64,000 bases of DNA from DAISKN01 sp964553925 (lineage in GTDB: Bacteria; Acidobacteriota; Vicinamibacteria; Marinacidobacterales; SMYC01): assembly GCA_964553925.1 (NCBI GenBank), contig CAZKNR010000381.1, forward strand, positions 1 through 64,000, written 5' to 3'. A program made the translations under genes and the position numbers. This document shows positions 1-7,536 of this stretch, piece by piece (the stretch's first letter is position 1; each line of letters begins with the position of its first letter). The notes below the pieces were generated by a model. That model did not search any database, was not told the DNA's origin, and was given only the letters and a program-made list of their open reading frames with translations.

Positions 1-1
1 G

Positions 2-1204
2 TTCAAGGTCTACCAGCTCAACTCGCTCTTCGACATCACCCGCGAGCTCAACCGGAGCCCCGACGTTCACCGGGTCCGGGACGTTTTGGTCACGAACGCC
101 ATGGGGCAGGTGCTGACGACGAAGGCCATCCTGCTGCACGAGGGTGCGGTCGTCGCCAAGCGCGGCGCTCCTCTGAGCTCCGAAGACCGCGCGGCGCTCG
201 AGGCCGCGAGCGCAACCCTTCAAGAGACGGGTGACGAGCGAAGGGTGCCGGAGATCGCCGATGCGGGGATTCGCGAGCGGCTGTCCCGCCTCGGAATCGA
301 GCTCGTGGTCCCGCTGCGATCGGGGGAGAGCGTCCATGGCGCGCTCCTTCTCGGGCCCCGGGCCTCGGGGGTGGCGCTTTCGGAAGAGGACCGCGACTTT
401 CTGCGATCGCTCGCGGCGCAGGCGGCGGCGGCCTTCGACCACATCCGCCTGTCGCGGGAGTGGGTCGAAAAACAGAAGATCGAAAAAGAGATGGCGCTCG
501 CCCGTGAGATCCAAAGAGCGCTCCTGCCCGACGGCGCGCCCTCGATCGCCGGGTGGGACCTCGCGGGCATCAACATCCCCTGTCTCACCGTGGGAGGAGA
601 CTACTTCGACTACCTCGAGCGAGGTGAAGGCAAGCACTGGGTGGTCATCGCCGACGTCTCGGGAAAGGGAACCGGCCCCGCGATTCTCATGGCCTCGATC
701 CAGGCGGCGCTCCGGGCGCTCGGGGGTCTCGGCGCGATCTCGCTTCAGGATCTGGCGGAGCGCCTGAACGCGATCGTCTATCGCTCGACCGAGCTCAACC
801 GCTACGTGACCATGTTCTTCTCCTGCCTCGACTGCGCGACGGGGGAGTTGGAGTACGTGAACGCCGGCCACTGTTATCCCATCCTGATGCACCGCACGGG
901 TGAGGTCGAGCGCCTCGTAGAGGGAGGGTCGGTCATCGGGCTTTTCCCCGATCTGCAGGTGACCGCGGGACGGACGACGATCGAGAGGGGAGACCTCCTG
1001 GTGATGTACACCGACGGTCTGTCGGAGACCCGCAGCCCCGAGGGCGAGGAGTTCGAGGACGAGCGCATTCTCGAGGCGATGCGGGGAATGATCGGCCGGC
1101 CCTCGCAGGAGATCGTAGCCCGGCTCGTCGCCGGAGTCCGGGTTTTTGCGGCAGACGCCGGCTTGTCGGATGATTTGACCCTCGTGGTCGTGCAGAGGCT
1201 CTGA
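2..1204 (+). CDS. GAF + SpoIIE/RsbU-type PP2C serine phosphatase (5' end outside window)
   Basis: The frame is open from base 2, so the true start lies upstream; the first canonical start inside is a TTG at 86, but coding similarity (NSLFDITRELN) already precedes it. The N-terminal third looks like a GAF sensor. A short helical linker (VEKQKIEKEMALAREIQRAL) follows, then a SpoIIE/PP2C domain with its metal-binding acidic motifs GGDYFDY, ADVSGKG and SDDLTLVVV at the very C-terminus. Such proteins dephosphorylate anti-anti-sigma factors in partner-switch pathways. Input is probably a small ligand or redox state sensed by the GAF; no partner STAS or anti-sigma kinase is visible nearby. It ends 2 nt before cysS and is probably co-transcribed with it. 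Confidence 0.9.
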   Translation, partial: FKVYQLNSLFDITRELNRSPDVHRVRDVLVTNAMGQVLTTKAILLHEGAVVAKRGAPLSSEDRAALEAASATLQETGDERRVPEIADAGIRERLSRLGIELVVPLRSGESVHGALLLGPRASGVALSEEDRDFLRSLAAQAAAAFDHIRLSREWVEKQKIEKEMALAREIQRALLPDGAPSIAGWDLAGINIPCLTVGGDYFDYLERGEGKHWVVIADVSGKGTGPAILMASIQAALRALGGLGAISLQDLAERLNAIVYRSTELNRYVTMFFSCLDCATGELEYVNAGHCYPILMHRTGEVERLVEGGSVIGLFPDLQVTAGRTTIERGDLLVMYTDGLSETRSPEGEEFEDERILEAMRGMIGRPSQEIVARLVAGVRVFAADAGLSDDLTLVVVQRL

Positions 1205-1206
1205 TC

Positions 1207-2610
1207 ATGTCCCAGCTCCGACTCACCAACACCCTCGGCGGAAAGCTCGAGGCCTTCGAGCCTCTCGAAGCCGGGCACGTTCGCATGTACACCTGCGGGC
1301 TCACGGTCTATAACCGGGGCCACATCGGGAACTTCCGCACCTTCGTCTCCCAGGATGTCCTTCGCCGCTACCTGAAGTACAAGGGCTACCGCGTCACCCA
1401 GGTGACGAACTTCACCGACGTCGACGACAAGACCATCGACGGCGCCCGGGCGGCCGGAATGGGCCTTCGCGAGTACACCCAGAAGTTCATCGACTACTTC
1501 TACGAAGACTGCGCCACCCTGAACCTCGAACGGGCCGAGCATTATCCTCGCGCGACCGACCCCGAGTACATCGAGGCCATGGTCGAGCTCGTGCGGAAAC
1601 TCGAGGAGCGGGGACACACCTACCGCAGCGACGGGTCGATCTATTTCAAAGTCGACTCGTTTCCCGAGTACGGGAAGCTCTCGCGGATCGACGTCACTGG
1701 CATGAAGGCCGGCGCCCGGGTGGACTCCGACGAGTACACCAAGGAGAACGTCCGGGACTTCGTCCTGTGGAAGGGGCCCAAAGACGGCGAGCCCTCCTGG
1801 GACACCGCCATCGGCCCGGGGCGGCCTGGCTGGCACCTCGAGTGCTCGGCGATGGGAATGAAGCTTCTGGGCGAGACCTTCGACCTCCATTCGGGAGGAG
1901 TCGATCTCATCTTCCCCCACCACGAGAACGAGATCGCCCAGAGCGAGGGTGCTTCGGGAAAACCGTTCGTGCGGCATTGGATGCATACCGAGTTCCTCCT
2001 CGTCGAGGGGGAGAAGATGTCGAAGTCCAAGGGAAACCAGTTCACGGTGAAAGACCTCGTGGACGAAGGCTACTCCCCGATGGCGATGCGGTATCTGCTC
2101 CTCTCGGTCTACTACCGGCAGCAGCTCAACTTCACCCGCGAGGGGCTGCGGCAAGCGGAGACCGCGATCCGTCGGGTCGACGATCTCCTCGACCGGCTCT
2201 CGGAAGTGAGCCGCGAAGGGGAGGCCTCCGAGGCGTCAAGGGAAACCGCGAGCCGGGCTCTTTCCCGCTTCGAAGAGGCGATGGACGGCGACCTGAATAC
2301 CTCGGCCGCTCTCGCCGCCCTTTTCGACCTGATGAAGGAAGGAAACACCGCCCTTTCCTCGTCTTCCATAACGAAGGGGGACGCGCGGGCCTTCCAGGAG
2401 GCCATCGAGCGGATGAACCAGGTGTTCGCGGTGTTCGGCAAAGGCGAGAAGCTCTCTCTGGACAAGGAGGTCGAAAGCCTCATCGAGGAGCGCATCCAGG
2501 CGCGAGGGCGCCGGGATTACCAGAGGGCGGACGCCATCCGGAAGGAGCTCGAAGACCGCGGCATCGTGCTCGAGGATTCCCCCGCGGGAACCAGGTGGCG
2601 ACGAAAGTAA
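1207..2610 (+). CDS. cysS: Cysteinyl-tRNA synthetase
   Basis: Class I aminoacyl-tRNA synthetase that charges tRNA-Cys. The HIGH-type motif appears as HIGN inside GLTVYNRGHIGNFRTF, and the second ATP motif is KMSKSKGN. Likely zinc ligands are the Cys of YTCGLTVY, the Cys of ECSAMG and the His residues of FPHHENE. At 467 aa the protein is full length with the usual helical anticodon-binding C-terminus. The start follows the upstream phosphatase stop by 2 nt. A tRNA-Cys gene lies about 0.6 kb downstream. Confidence 0.97.
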   Translation: MSQLRLTNTLGGKLEAFEPLEAGHVRMYTCGLTVYNRGHIGNFRTFVSQDVLRRYLKYKGYRVTQVTNFTDVDDKTIDGARAAGMGLREYTQKFIDYFYEDCATLNLERAEHYPRATDPEYIEAMVELVRKLEERGHTYRSDGSIYFKVDSFPEYGKLSRIDVTGMKAGARVDSDEYTKENVRDFVLWKGPKDGEPSWDTAIGPGRPGWHLECSAMGMKLLGETFDLHSGGVDLIFPHHENEIAQSEGASGKPFVRHWMHTEFLLVEGEKMSKSKGNQFTVKDLVDEGYSPMAMRYLLLSVYYRQQLNFTREGLRQAETAIRRVDDLLDRLSEVSREGEASEASRETASRALSRFEEAMDGDLNTSAALAALFDLMKEGNTALSSSSITKGDARAFQEAIERMNQVFAVFGKGEKLSLDKEVESLIEERIQARGRRDYQRADAIRKELEDRGIVLEDSPAGTRWRRK

Positions 2611-3014
2611 GACTTCCGAGTCTGCTGTCTTGGGTCGATTGGGCGCGAGACCTCTTTTCCGCCGACGACCTCGGCCGGCGGGGCGAGGCTCTCGCTGCGC
2701 GGGAGCTCCGGCGCCGCGGCTACGTCATCCTCGAGCGCCGCTGGCGCTGCCGGGTCGGAGAGATCGATATCGTCGCCCGGGACGGAGAGGTCCTTGTGGT
2801 GGTCGAGGTCAAAGCCCGCTCCCGAAGCGATTACGGCCCCCCCATCGACGCCGTCGACCGCGACAAGCGCCGGAAGCTCGAAAAGCTCGCACGGGCCTAC
2901 CTCCAGGCGAAGAGGCTCCAGAACGTTTCCCTCCGGTTCGACCTGGTCGGGGTGACGTTTTCTCCGGCAGAAAGGCCTCGCATCGAGGTATTTCCAGATG
3001 CGCTCCGGTTTTGA
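2595..3014 (+). CDS. YraN family (UPF0102) endonuclease-like protein
   Basis: About 139 aa. The GTG start at 2595 overlaps the last 16 nt of cysS and is chosen because the conserved region begins within the next 25 codons. The core shows the restriction-endonuclease-like fold signature of YraN: LGRRGEALAARELRRRGY, then GEIDIVARDG and VVVEVKARS, i.e. the E/D...D...ExK catalytic set. Family members are found next to many housekeeping genes; the cellular role is poorly defined (a structure-specific nuclease has been proposed). The stop codon overlaps the -35 box of the tRNA promoter downstream. Confidence 0.85.
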   Translation: MATKVRLPSLLSWVDWARDLFSADDLGRRGEALAARELRRRGYVILERRWRCRVGEIDIVARDGEVLVVVEVKARSRSDYGPPIDAVDRDKRRKLEKLARAYLQAKRLQNVSLRFDLVGVTFSPAERPRIEVFPDALRF

Positions 3015-3039
3015 CAACCCCGGGGGTCTTTGCTACAAA
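3011..3039 (+). promoter_or_regulatory. Sigma70-type promoter of the tRNA genes
   Basis: TTGACA (3011-3016), 17-nt spacer, TACAAA (3034-3039), about 22 nt before the tRNA-Gly gene. The -35 box overlaps the yraN stop codon. Confidence 0.7.
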
Positions 3040-3061
3040 TAGCGATTGCCCGTCTAGTTGA

Positions 3062-3136
<75 letters not shown>

Positions 3137-3180
3137 TCTAGTTTTTCAATCGCCTCGACTCACCGGTCGAGATCGATTCC

Positions 3181-3256
3181 GGCGGCGTAGCCAAGTGGCT
3201 AAGGCGGAGGTCTGCAAAACCTCTATTCCCCGGTTCGAATCCGGGCGCCGCCTCCA
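3181..3256 (+). tRNA. tRNA-Cys (GCA)
   Basis: Acceptor GGCGGCG pairs with CGCCGCC, followed by T and encoded CCA. Anticodon stem GAGGT/ACCTC with loop CTGCAAA gives anticodon GCA. It is probably co-transcribed with the tRNA-Gly gene 44 nt upstream. The last bases are duplicated immediately downstream (see the repeat at 3251). Confidence 0.97.
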
Positions 3257-3270
3257 ATCGCCTCCAATCG
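3251..3270 (+). repeat. Tandem 10-bp duplication of the tRNA-Cys 3' end
   Basis: CCTCCAATCG occurs twice back to back; the first copy covers the final CCTCCA of the tRNA gene. Such a duplicated tRNA 3' end can be the footprint of an integration event, here at the boundary of the toxin-antitoxin island. Ten bases is too short to be sure. Confidence 0.45.
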
Positions 3271-3369
3271 GAAGATCGGCTACTTCCGGGGGAGAGAGTG
3301 TCCGCTTTTCTGAAACCTACAAGAAATCGGGTAGACTGGGAATTGATGCGGAATCCCGAGAAACACGCA

Positions 3370-3678
3370 ATGCCGCCTGAGACCCTGTCTGAGATCATCC
3401 GGCGCGTTGTTGAAGTGGCCCAGCCCGAGAAAATCATCCTTTTCGGCTCCGCGGCCAAGGGTGAGATGGGACCCAACAGCGACGTCGATCTGCTCGTCGT
3501 CAAATCAGGTGCTCACCGGCTCGATCTCACTGGGCGCATTTACATGAATCTCCGTGGCGTGGGGGTTGCCGTGGACGTCGTCGTGGTGACATCCGAAGAC
3601 GTTGAGAAATACCGAAACAGCCATGCGCTGGTCATTGCACCTGCTCTCCAAGAGGGAAAGCTCGTTTATGCCGCCTGA
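3370..3678 (+). CDS. mntA: MNT-domain nucleotidyltransferase, MntA-type antitoxin
   Basis: 102 aa from the ATG at 3370; the frame extends further upstream, but similarity begins at MPPETLSEIIRR. The minimal nucleotidyltransferase motif GSxxxG...SDxDL is intact (GSAAKG at residues 26-31, SDVDLLVV at 37-44). In the MntA-HepT system this protein adds AMP to, and so neutralises, the HEPN RNase toxin. Its partner gene overlaps the 3' end here but is broken, so this antitoxin is probably orphaned. It lies between two tRNA genes in the accessory island. Confidence 0.85.
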   Translation: MPPETLSEIIRRVVEVAQPEKIILFGSAAKGEMGPNSDVDLLVVKSGAHRLDLTGRIYMNLRGVGVAVDVVVVTSEDVEKYRNSHALVIAPALQEGKLVYAA

Positions 3679-3822
3679 GCGTTCCTCCGCCGACGAGCCC
3701 CGGGAATGGCTGAACCGCGCTCGCAGTAACCTGGCCCTGGCCAAAGCACGTCCTTCGGAAACGTACCTCGCGGACTTAGCTTTGGTGTGATGCTTGTCGG
3801 CGCGCCGTGAGGCTCGCCCATC
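3668..3822 (+). pseudogene. HepT (HEPN) toxin remnant
   Basis: The ATG at 3668 overlaps the mntA 3' end, as in intact pairs. The first 30 codons read like a HEPN toxin N-terminus (EWLNRARSNLALAKA...YLADL), then the frame hits TGA at 3788. In a shifted frame a weak echo of the next HEPN helix can be read (LWCDACRRA). Nothing remains of the catalytic RxxxxH region, and the tRNA-Leu gene begins directly where the gene breaks off. Normal HepT is about 130 aa; only about 40 are left. Confidence 0.7.
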
Positions 3823-3906
3823 GCCGGGGTGGCGGAAAGGTAGACGCGGGGGACTTAAAATCCCCTGTCTTCGGACGTCCGGGTTCGATTCCCGGCCCCG
3901 GTACCA
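3823..3906 (+). tRNA. tRNA-Leu (TAA)
   Basis: 84-nt class II tRNA with a long variable arm. Acceptor GCCGGGG pairs with CCCCGGT (terminal G-U), discriminator A, encoded CCA. Anticodon stem GGGGA/TCCCC with loop CTTAAAA gives anticodon TAA. Confidence 0.96.
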
Positions 3907-3968
3907 AAGTGAAGTGGCTGACCTACTTCAAGCGATGGTAATCTGCGAGGAATTGTAGAGGTGCGTCC

Positions 3969-4178
3969 ATGATTGTAAATGACGCGGAGTTGAAGACGAG
4001 ATTGGAAAGAATCGATACGTTTCGACGCCAAGTCGCAGAGTTGCGCCAGAAAGAAACGAACCCAGAAAACTATCGACTCGCAGTGTCCGGCTATCTGGCA
4101 GAAATCGACCGCATGAATCTGGAGGTAAGAGAGTTTTTGTCACTTCTGCCCGAGGAGCTGAAGACGACCTCTCGGTGA
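3969..4178 (+). CDS. Small helical protein, unknown; possible antitoxin-like partner
   Basis: 69 aa, charged and predicted helical throughout (MIVNDAELKTRLERIDTF...), with no recognised catalytic motif. Its layout resembles the N-terminal helical half of some small antitoxins, but this is only an impression. Its stop overlaps the GTG of the next gene (GTGA at 4175-4178), which suggests translational coupling. GC is lower than in the core genes. Confidence 0.55.
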   Translation: MIVNDAELKTRLERIDTFRRQVAELRQKETNPENYRLAVSGYLAEIDRMNLEVREFLSLLPEELKTTSR

Positions 4179-4519
4179 GTGGTGTGTCTATGAGGACGAA
4201 CGGCGACATCCACAACTTCGTGCTCGTTCTCTCAGGTGCCACTGAGCCGGACGGCGAGCTCGAGGACGCGCTCTTCGAAGCGGGCTGCGATGACGCCACC
4301 CTGGTGTTTCGGAATGGCGTGCCGTACCTCCAGTTCGATCGACGGGCGCCGAGTCTTGACGTCGCAATTCGTTCGGCTGTCCGAGACGTGCGGCGCGCAG
4401 ATCTTCCGCTCACCGTTGTCTCTGTTGAGGCTGGCCACTCGTCAATCTCAGCGATCGAATTCAGGACATCGTTGAAGTCCGGGATGGGTCCGATGATCAT
4501 GTCAGTCATCGCGTCGTAA
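4175..4519 (+). pseudogene. N-terminal half of an HTH-family protein, 3' replaced
   Basis: The reading frame starts at GTG 4175 (or ATG 4190). It has a conserved-looking N-terminus (DIHNFVLVLSG, DALFEAGCDDATLVF) running to about TVVSVEAG near 4436. A related protein fragment at 6462-6863 starts in the matching segment (AILSAVREV...RVVRVEPG) and goes on into an HTH. Here the sequence after VEAG is unrelated and is in fact the 3' end of the opposite-strand AbiEii remnant. The gene therefore seems to have lost its C-terminal DNA-binding half in a rearrangement at about 4436-4440. Confidence 0.6.
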
Positions 4520-5014
4520 TCCCGACGCAACCCAGGCAGCATCTTCTCGCCCGGCCGGAGAGCGAACTGGCCAGCAACCGCAGTCTCGAGACCGAAGTCC
4601 GGCCGGTTGAAGAACAGTCGCGCGTGACGGACGCAATCGTTTCCAAGCGCTCGATCCGCGAGCGCTTTTTCGCCCGTGTCTCGACGAAACGTAGAGTGCA
4701 GATCGTAGTAATGCCGTGAAATCCATTGACCTTCCTGGCGGAGCTCGGCGCGCGTCTCGAACCTCAGGCCCGTAGCCCGTGGAGGATCACGACCTTGTCC
4801 CAAAATGTGCGCTCGGCTGAGTGGTCGTGATATCGGCGACTGCCAAATCAACGTCAGGTACGTCATCGGATACATACGGGCGAACTGCTGCCTGCGCGTG
4901 CGGATCGACTGCCGACTTGGCGCCGCGTTCGATACGCACGGCCGGTCGGACGTAGGCGTCCGCGGTCAAGACGCTGGGATACTGGAGAAGGAGCGTTTGG
5001 CCATCGGGGTCGGT
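4436..5014 (-). pseudogene. AbiEii/AbiGii-type nucleotidyltransferase toxin, frameshifted and 5'-truncated
   Basis: Three successive frames on the minus strand give pieces of one AbiEii-like protein. About 5014-4790 gives TLLLQYPSVLTADAYVRP, RIERGAKSA and TTTQPSAHF. A second frame gives TFWDKVVILHGLR (about 4805-4750). A third gives RFETRAELRQEGQW, ISRHYYDLHS and DYDAMTDMIIGPIPDF (about 4765-4450). The pieces are collinear but need two frameshifts, and the N-terminal GGxALxxH nucleotidyltransferase core is missing. AbiEii toxins are the effector half of abortive-infection type IV TA systems; no AbiEi is present. Dead gene. Confidence 0.75.
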
Positions 5015-5184
5015 GAGTCGCTCAGATCATAGAAATCGCGATATAGACTCAAGTGCTCGAGCAGGACCTCCCGCACAGGCGGCTCGGTTTCTCCGGCATC
5101 TTGAAGCAGCTGCCACACTACTTTGTCGATGTCTCGGAGCGTGGCCCTCTGTGGCGTCGTCCACTAACGTCGTGCTCCGCGTTC

Positions 5185-5850
5185 CTATCCCTCGGTTCGG
5201 AGAAATTTCATGAACTCATCCAACGCTATTTTCTCGTCACTCGTCAGCGTCGCAAAGCTATCGGACTGGGCGGCGAAGCGAGACGCTTGATCACGGAAGT
5301 TCTGCGGCACCTCCTTCACTGCGCCCGATAGCACTAGGAACCGGCTTTCCGGAATCCTGTAAAAGCGGCTGAGCTTGAAGAGCGTTCTCGGGCTCGGCCG
5401 GTATCCGATGTTCCTTTCCATCGCAACGATTTCTGCTCGATCTATGTCCGCTCGTCTGGCTAGTTCGTCAACAGTCAGTTTGTGATTTCTCCGGAGGAGC
5501 TGCACAAACAACCGAAACGCGTCCCGGATTGCCCCTTTTCCAGGGTCGTCGGGTATGGAGACCACCGCGAGTTTCTGTTTTGTCGCTGCTGCAATGCGGC
5601 GGAGCGTCGACAGCGAATGGCCGTCATAGTCGGCGTCCTCGAGACGACTGATGACGGATTGGGTTGTTCCTACCAGTTTGGCCAGCTCACGCTGGCTCAG
5701 CCCTGCTTGCTTTCGGAGCTCGTAAACCAGGCTAGCGATTTCCGCATTGCTCCTTTCCTGGTCGAGGAGCTCCTTTCGCGCGGGGTCATCCTTCACGTAC
5801 CGCCTGTGGAGGATGTTTACGGCGTCATCACTCCTCGCCTTCTTTTCCAT
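5185..5850 (-). CDS. HigA-like XRE-family antitoxin with two HTH domains
   Basis: 221 aa from the ATG at 5850, chosen because AGGAG and GAGGAAGAG lie just upstream; the longer frame to 5889 overlaps the toxin. A first XRE HTH is at about residues 55-105 (AGLSQRELAKLVGTTQSVIS) and a second HTH-like segment at about 125-165 (LTVDELARRADIDRAEI). It probably binds and neutralises the toxin encoded 7 nt upstream and represses their common promoter. It is longer than a classic HigA (about 100 aa); the second HTH and C-terminal tail are the extra part. Confidence 0.8.
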   Translation of the reverse strand: MEKKARSDDAVNILHRRYVKDDPARKELLDQERSNAEIASLVYELRKQAGLSQRELAKLVGTTQSVISRLEDADYDGHSLSTLRRIAAATKQKLAVVSIPDDPGKGAIRDAFRLFVQLLRRNHKLTVDELARRADIDRAEIVAMERNIGYRPSPRTLFKLSRFYRIPESRFLVLSGAVKEVPQNFRDQASRFAAQSDSFATLTSDEKIALDEFMKFLRTEG

Positions 5851-5857
5851 CTCTTCC

Positions 5858-6220
5858 TCACTCCTGATAGGTGTGCTTAAGGGGCTCACTCTCGAAGAGA
5901 ACCTTCCTTCTCAGTGCACGCTCGATTTCGACGTCTGGTACGACATCTTCCTTGGTCAAACCATGCGAAAGCACAGCTTGCCCTCCAGTGAAGAAATACA
6001 GCATCCGATAATTCACGTGGCCATGCTTGACGCGTAGCTCGTGGATTCCGTCCCGAAGGAGATCGGCTTCCGGTCGCCTCAGCTCGTGCCCAATGGCCTT
6101 CAATCTTTCGATCCGCGAGATGCATTTCATCTGTACCTTCTCGGGCAAGCCGTCCAACCACGTTAACAAGGGCGCTGATTCATCCGACTCCGCAAAGAGC
6201 ACCACCTTGGTTTCCGGCAA
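5858..6220 (-). CDS. HigB/RelE-superfamily toxin (Gp49-like)
   Basis: 120 aa. The middle shows the typical Gp49/HigB pattern: LPEKVQMKCISRIERL, RPEADLLRDGIHELRVKHGH, then YRMLYFF, then a C-terminal helix with charged residues. The family cleaves mRNA at the ribosome. Toxin precedes antitoxin, the usual HigBA order. It is the only complete toxin in the island. Confidence 0.82.
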   Translation of the reverse strand: MPETKVVLFAESDESAPLLTWLDGLPEKVQMKCISRIERLKAIGHELRRPEADLLRDGIHELRVKHGHVNYRMLYFFTGGQAVLSHGLTKEDVVPDVEIERALRRKVLFESEPLKHTYQE

Positions 6221-6241
6221 TCGGCATCTACCTCTAAGAAA

Positions 6242-6270
6242 AACTATCGCAACAATGCGATGTTGTCAAT
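6242..6270 (-). promoter_or_regulatory. higBA promoter with palindromic operator
   Basis: On the minus strand TTGACA (6270-6265) is followed at suitable spacing by GATAGT/TAGTTT (6249-6242). A perfect 6-bp dyad, ATCGCA-N4-TGCGAT (6247-6262), fills the spacer. An operator placed between -35 and -10 fits autorepression by the HTH antitoxin. Confidence 0.6.
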
Positions 6271-6333
6271 CGTAATTTTGCTATAGTGTTTTGACAGGTT
6301 GTCGCCGCGTGAATGGGCGTTAAGCGCGTCTAA

Positions 6334-6468
6334 GTACCAATTGCCCGAGTAAGATCCGCGCGCAGCTGGATCCCAAGGCTGTGGCACGAGTGGAAGCACG
6401 ACCCCTGGCCGTACGTCGGTTACATTCTATTTCTATTCATTCTCAACGAAGCTTATCGTGAGCTCGCG
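6334..6468 (+). pseudogene. Fic-family C-terminal remnant
   Basis: No start codon and no Fic active-site motif. The frame from about 6385 reads LWHEWKHDPWPYVGYIL and LNEAYRELARF, which matches the segment after the Fic domain in Fic-family proteins (consensus of the kind HEGKHDPWPYINYLL...AYREFE). A stop at 6331-6333 cuts it upstream, and at about 6462 it runs into the HTH fragment in another frame. Probably a leftover from deletion of a Fic TA gene. Confidence 0.55.
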
Positions 6469-6863
6469 CGATTCTATCCGCGGTCCGGGAGGTGGAGACC
6501 GCGGACCCTCGAATCCGAGTCGTTCGAGTCGAGCCGGGCGATCTGGTGAATGCGTCGGAAATCGGAAGGCGCGCCCAGTTGACCCGCGAATACATCCGTC
6601 TCTTGGCGCAGGGCGAGCGAGGGGACGGAGGCTTCCCGGCGCCGCAGTCCGGCATAACGGGGAAAACGCTGGTCTGGAGCTGGGCCGAGGTGGTTCGTTG
6701 GTTGTCCCAGCACGATATGCTCGACGACACTTCCCTGGTCGATGCTGCGCTTACGATCCGCGACCTGAACGACGCGCTCGGCGTGCGAAACGAGCCGGCG
6801 GTCCTGGAGCGTCGAATGAAGTTCCTTCGCCGTCTGCGAGGAAGAAGGGCGACAAGTCGCTAA
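6462..6863 (+). pseudogene. C-terminal half of an HTH-family protein
   Basis: An in-frame TGA stands at 6459, and the only canonical start is GTG 6492, which lies inside conserved sequence; homology begins already at 6462 (ARAILSAVREVE). It continues with VVRVEPGDLVNASEIGRR, an HTH-like segment (LTREYIRLLAQG) and a wing-like part (FPAPQSG, VWSWAEVVRWL). It overlaps in content with the fragment at 4175, but the shared part differs in sequence, so these are two family members, each missing a different half. A short product from GTG 6492 (123 aa) could still be made. Confidence 0.6.
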
Positions 6864-6882
6864 TCCGAGAGGCTTTCCGCCC

Positions 6883-7536
6883 TCAGTTCGTCGCGAAGCA
6901 ATAGAACAACCCGTCGCCGCCGGTGCCCTGCAGGTTCTCCTGGCTGCAGCCGCGGCTTGCGTGCGCGGCGTTCCACGAGGTCGGGTTGTCGCCGCCGCCG
7001 ATGCGGTCATGATGTCCCACCTGGGCGCTGCCTTCGCCGCTCGAGGCCCAGTTGCTACAGGTGTGGTCAGTGCCCGCGGAGAAGGCGGTTCCGTCCGGGT
7101 TCGAGCCCGTGAGAACGTCGTGACGGTTCGGGGTGTCGCCTCGGCCGTTGGTAACCTGGCCCTTCTCGTTGAGGACCGTCTCTTTCGTGAGGTTGTTCTT
7201 GTCGCTGTGGAGGTCGGCGACGTTCTGCGCGACCGCGACGCCCTTCGCGTTGTGCCAGGGTCCCTGTCCGATGCGGTCCTTGGCGTTGACCGCGGCCCCT
7301 CCGCCCGAAGCGCTCGTGCTCAGATAGGCGCGCCAGGTGCGGCTTCCGGCTCCCGCGGTCTGCGCCAGCTTCTGGCAGTGCTGGTCCGCGCCCGTGAGGC
7401 CGCCCAGGTTCGCGCCGTTTCCGGGTCCGGCGCTCGTCAGGAAGAAGCTCATGTTGTCGGCCGCGTTTTGCGCGAAGATCGGGAACGCGGCCATCACCGA
7501 CGCTACGACCATTGCGTTGAATCGCGCGATCCTCAT
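6883..7536 (-). CDS. Secreted lectin-like (C-type lectin-fold) protein
   Basis: 217 aa with a Sec signal peptide (MRIARFNAMVVASVMAAFPI, cleavage near FAQ-NA). The mature part is rich in Gly/Asn/Asp, with paired cysteines (DQHCQKL, DHTCSNW, SRGCSQ, LFYCFA) and the pattern FFLTSAGPGNGANLGGL...RAYLST...NRHDVLTG...GHHDRIGGG seen in bacterial lectin-like proteins. The ligand is unknown, probably an extracellular glycan or peptide. It overlaps the upstream gene by 4 nt and is the last gene of a three-gene secreted operon. Confidence 0.7.
   Translation of the reverse strand: MRIARFNAMVVASVMAAFPIFAQNAADNMSFFLTSAGPGNGANLGGLTGADQHCQKLAQTAGAGSRTWRAYLSTSASGGGAAVNAKDRIGQGPWHNAKGVAVAQNVADLHSDKNNLTKETVLNEKGQVTNGRGDTPNRHDVLTGSNPDGTAFSAGTDHTCSNWASSGEGSAQVGHHDRIGGGDNPTSWNAAHASRGCSQENLQGTGGDGLFYCFATN

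Noticed and set aside
5020..5170. Minus-strand frame with DKVVWQLLQDAG and HLSLYRDFYDLSD as a further toxin piece
   Set aside because: Reads like protein but I could not tie it to AbiEii or any family; no start codon and it ends at a stop next to the AbiEii frame.
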